A DNA stretch of 19,029 bases from JBQCHF01 sp051953655 (GTDB taxonomy: Bacteria > Actinomycetota > Actinomycetes > Motilibacterales > Motilibacteraceae), in contig JBQCIO010000298.1 of NCBI GenBank assembly GCA_051953655.1, forward strand, positions 1 to 19,029. Direction: 5' to 3'. Under the pieces are notes generated by a model. That model searched no databases. It was not told the origin of the DNA and was given only the letters and a program-made list of their open reading frames with translations. This document shows, one piece after another, positions 15,360 through 19,029 of this stretch (positions are counted from its first letter, which is position 1; each line of letters begins with the position of its first letter). Both the position numbers and the translations under genes were made by a program.

Positions 15360-15659
15360 ATGCCCGCCATCTCCCGTGACGAGGTCGCGCACCTCGCCCG
15401 GCTCGCCCGCATCGACCTCGAAGACGCCGAGCTCGACCACCTCGCCGGCCAGCTCGACGTGATCCTCGGCGCCGTCGCGCGCGTGGGGGAGGTGGCCGCC
15501 GCGGACATCCCGCCCACCTCGCACCCGCTGCCGCTGACCAACGTCATGCGCCCGGACGTCGTGCGCGAGAGCCTCACCCAGGACCAGGCGCTCTCCGGTG
15601 CGCCGTCCGCGGAGGACGGCAAGTTCCGGGTGCCCCGCATCCTCGACGAAGAAGCCTGA
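15360..15659 (+). CDS. gatC: Asp/Glu-tRNA amidotransferase subunit C
   Basis: This 99-residue subunit wraps around GatA and stabilises the GatCAB complex. The N-terminus ISRDEVAHLARLARIDLEDAEL is the family signature (positions 4-25), the middle carries HPLPLTNVMRPD (57-68), and the C-terminal part has DGKFRVPRILDEEA. Length is typical. Of two in-frame ATGs, the one at 15360 begins MPAISRDEV and is preferred because the TAGGAT box ends seven bases before it; the 15351 start would add three residues. gatA follows after a ten-base gap containing GGGAGA as ribosome binding site. It matches Rv3012c. The 111-base spacer after the DUF6314 gene and the promoter box indicate a new transcription unit. 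Confidence 0.95.
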   Translation: MPAISRDEVAHLARLARIDLEDAELDHLAGQLDVILGAVARVGEVAAADIPPTSHPLPLTNVMRPDVVRESLTQDQALSGAPSAEDGKFRVPRILDEEA

Positions 15660-15669
15660 CGGGAGAACG

Positions 15670-17168
<1,499 letters not shown>

Positions 17169-17172
<4 letters not shown>

Positions 17173-17399
17173 ACCCCCGTACGCGCAGCCTGCTCAAGCT
17201 GGGCGGCAAGGCCTTCGCCGTCTCCACCGTGGTCCGCCAGCTCTCTGGCGCCCGCAAGGACGGCGACAACCTCAAGCTGCTCGACGCGCTGCTCAACGCC
17301 GCCGCGCTCGTGACCGCCGTGCTCATCATCGTGCGCGAGATCCGCGAGCACGGCGACGGCCTGGGCGAGGACCTGGCCGCCGCCGGGAGCGACCTGTGA
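17169..17399 (+). CDS. Small single-pass membrane protein between gatA and gatB
   Basis: I do not recognise a named family. The predicted product of 76 residues has a basic N-terminus (MNPRTRSLLKLGGKAF), a short amphipathic stretch with SGARKDGDN, and one hydrophobic helix near residues 37-57 (LLDALLNAAALVTAVLIIVRE), then an acidic Gly-rich tail. By the positive-inside rule the N-terminus would be cytoplasmic. Coding is well supported: high third-position GC, an ATGA overlap with gatA and a GTGA overlap with gatB. In M. tuberculosis the gatA-gatB interval holds pfkA instead. Its position suggests co-expression with the amidotransferase, but nothing in the sequence shows a role in it. Confidence 0.8.
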
Positions 17400-18934
17400 C
17401 CGCCGACGCCCTCGCCTCGGCCACCGACCGGCTCGTCCCCTACGAGGACGCGATCGCCGAGTTCGACCCGGTGATGGGTCTTGAGGTCCACGTCGAGCTG
17501 GGCACCGCCACCAAGATGTTCTGCGGCTGCCCCACCGGCTTCGGCGCCGAGCCCAACACGCAGGTCTGCCCGACCTGCCTGGGGCTGCCCGGCTCGCTGC
17601 CGGCCGTCAACGAGAAGGCGGTCGAGTCGGCCATCCGGATCGGCCTGGCGCTCAACTGCCAGGTGGCGGAGTGGTGCCGCTTCGCGCGGAAGAACTACTT
17701 CTACCCGGACATGCCGAAGAACTTCCAGACCTCGCAGTACGACGAGCCGATCTGCTTCGACGGCTACCTCGACGTCGAGGTCGAGACCCCCGACGGGCCC
17801 AAGACGTTCCGGGTGGGCATCGAGCGCGCCCACATGGAGGAGGACACCGGCAAGTCCACCCACGTGGGCGGGGCCACCGGCCGCATCCACGGCGCGGACT
17901 ACTCGCTGGTCGACTACAACCGGGCCGGCATCCCGCTCATCGAGATCGTCACCAAGCCGATCGAGGGCGCCGGCGAGCTCGCCCCGGCGGTCGCCCGCGC
18001 CTACGTCGCCGAGCTGCGCGACCTGCTCAAGGGCCTCGGCGTCAGCGAGGCGCGGATGGAGCTGGGCCAGCTGCGCTGCGACGCGAACCTGTCGCTGCGC
18101 CCCTCGCCCGACGCCCCGTTCGGGACCCGCACCGAGACCAAGAACGTCAACTCGCTGCGCTCGGTGGAGCGCGCGGTGCGGTTCGAGATCTCCCGGCAGG
18201 CGGCCGTCCTCCGCTCCGGCGGCAAGGTCACCCAGGAGACCCGGCACTTCCACGAGGACACCGGCACGACGACGTCGGGCCGGTCCAAGGAGGAGGCCGA
18301 GGACTACCGCTACTTCCCCGAGCCGGACCTGGTGCCGGTGGCGCCCTCGCGCGAGTGGGTGGAGCAGCTGCGGGCCACGCTGCCCGAGCCGCCGTCGGCG
18401 CACCGCAAGCGGCTACAGGAGGCGTGGGGCTTCGCCGACCACGACATGCAGTCCGTCATCAACGCCGGCGCCCTCACGCTGGTCGAGCAGACCGTGGCCG
18501 CCGGGGCCGACCCGGCCAGCGCCCGCAAGTGGTGGCTCGGTGAGCTCGCCCGCCGGGCCAACGAGGGCGGCCATGAGCTCGAGGGCCTGGCCATCACCCC
18601 CGCCGAGGTCGCCCGCGTGGTCGCGCTCACCGAGGAGGGCAAGCTCAACGACAAGCTGGCCCGCCAGGTGATCGAGGGCGTGCTGGCCGGCGAGGGCACC
18701 CCCGACGAGGTCGTCGCGAAGCGCGGCCTCGAGGTCGTCTCCGACGACGGCGCCCTGGTGGCCGCCGTGGACGAGGCGCTGGCCGCGCAGCCGGACGTCG
18801 CCGAGAAGATCCGCTCGGGCAAGGTGCAGGCCGCCGGTGCGATCGTCGGCGCGGTCATGAAGGCCACCGGCGGAAAGGCCGACCCGGCCCGGGTGCGCGA
18901 GCTGATCCTCGAGCGCTGCGGCAGCGCAGGCTGA
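17396..18934 (+). CDS. gatB: Asp/Glu-tRNA amidotransferase subunit B
   Basis: This 512-residue subunit binds the misacylated tRNA and activates the side-chain carboxylate with ATP before amidation. The N-terminal domain has GLEVHVEL (28-35) and the zinc-type cysteines Cys43, Cys45, Cys58 and Cys61 (FCGCPT, CPTCLG). Next come KNYFYPDMPKNFQTSQYDEP, RAHMEEDTGK and YNRAGIPLIEIVTKP, all GatB hallmarks, then the helical part and a YqeY-like tail domain (from about 360) that contacts the tRNA elbow. GTG 17396 overlaps the preceding TGA as GTGA and gives the usual N-terminus with a short extension. The stop TGA ends at 18934, leaving no clear terminator before the low-complexity end. It matches Rv3009c. 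Confidence 0.97.
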   Translation: MTADALASATDRLVPYEDAIAEFDPVMGLEVHVELGTATKMFCGCPTGFGAEPNTQVCPTCLGLPGSLPAVNEKAVESAIRIGLALNCQVAEWCRFARKNYFYPDMPKNFQTSQYDEPICFDGYLDVEVETPDGPKTFRVGIERAHMEEDTGKSTHVGGATGRIHGADYSLVDYNRAGIPLIEIVTKPIEGAGELAPAVARAYVAELRDLLKGLGVSEARMELGQLRCDANLSLRPSPDAPFGTRTETKNVNSLRSVERAVRFEISRQAAVLRSGGKVTQETRHFHEDTGTTTSGRSKEEAEDYRYFPEPDLVPVAPSREWVEQLRATLPEPPSAHRKRLQEAWGFADHDMQSVINAGALTLVEQTVAAGADPASARKWWLGELARRANEGGHELEGLAITPAEVARVVALTEEGKLNDKLARQVIEGVLAGEGTPDEVVAKRGLEVVSDDGALVAAVDEALAAQPDVAEKIRSGKVQAAGAIVGAVMKATGGKADPARVRELILERCGSAG

Positions 18935-18957
18935 GAGCACCGTTCCGGACTACGTGA

Positions 18958-18999
18958 GGGGGGGGCCCCCCCCCCCCCAGAGGGGGGGGGGGGGCCCCC
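18958..18999. repeat. Runs of G and C, probable contig-end artefact
   Basis: After ordinary sequence to about 18957 there are eight G, thirteen C, AGA, thirteen G and five C. The C13/G13 pair is a perfect 13-base-pair inverted repeat with a three-base loop. The remaining bases to 19029 have G- and C-run-rich, purine-biased sequence with no coding pattern. This is unlike everything else in the window and is best read as assembly or base-calling noise. Confidence 0.7.
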
Positions 19000-19029
19000 A
19001 ACCCAGAAAGGGGAGGAGACCCTCTTCCC

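Noticed and set aside
18958..18999. C13/G13 hairpin as a terminator of the gat unit
   Set aside because: Pure homopolymer arms and the disordered sequence after them fit an assembly artefact better than a biological terminator.

Overview
The window looks like chromosome from a very GC-rich actinobacterium. Third codon positions are almost all G or C, GTG starts are common, and gene overlaps of the type GTGA recur. The gene order closely follows the Mycobacterium tuberculosis block from Rv3032 (glucosyltransferase) to Rv3009c (gatB): glucosyltransferase, GH57 branching enzyme, methyltransferase, etfBA, iscS, mnmA, MetE-like protein, ligA, small DUF, gatC, gatA, gatB. Protein style and composition suggest a member of the Geodermatophilaceae or a close relative. 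That placement is an inference from memory, not a search.

Left arm (50-6672, all minus strand). Read 5' to 3' on the minus strand it holds a SAM-dependent methyltransferase, a GH57 alpha-glucan branching enzyme, a small secreted-repeat lipoprotein, a GT4 alpha-glucosyltransferase, a DUF885 metallopeptidase-like protein and a DMT-type membrane transporter. The first, second and fourth match the mycobacterial Rv3030/Rv3031/Rv3032 set tied to glycogen and methylglucose lipopolysaccharide, which suggests a modified alpha-glucan pathway. The branching enzyme is interrupted by an in-frame TAG at codon 317, between its two catalytic residues, with no frameshift. It is either a fresh nonsense mutation or a base error.

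Centre (6673-7440). This divergent spacer holds a small plus-strand gene resembling a lone HicB-type antitoxin domain, a strong GC hairpin downstream of it, and the promoter and leader of etfBA with a near-palindromic possible operator over the -10.

Right arm (7441-18934, all plus strand). etfB-etfA (electron transfer flavoprotein) ends in a clear hairpin terminator. Next come iscS-mnmA-metE-like-ligA-DUF6314, a tightly packed unit linking cysteine sulfur mobilisation to tRNA 2-thiolation, a cobalamin-independent methionine synthase-like core protein and NAD-dependent DNA ligase. Last is gatC-gatA-small membrane protein-gatB, the tRNA-dependent amidotransferase.

Regulation: the first genes of four likely transcription units (GT4, methyltransferase, iscS, gatC) each have a TANNNT box 6-7 bases before the start codon and no Shine-Dalgarno sequence, the pattern of leaderless transcripts. 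Inside units, translation is coupled by GTGA or ATGA overlaps.

The last ~70 bases (from about 18958) are runs of G and C that look like a contig-end artefact. I see no mobile element, CRISPR array, rRNA or tRNA gene. Most of the window is conserved housekeeping DNA, and I find no convincing new defence or biosynthetic system. The points most worth checking are the TAG in the branching enzyme, the leaderless promoter set and the small unrecognised genes.
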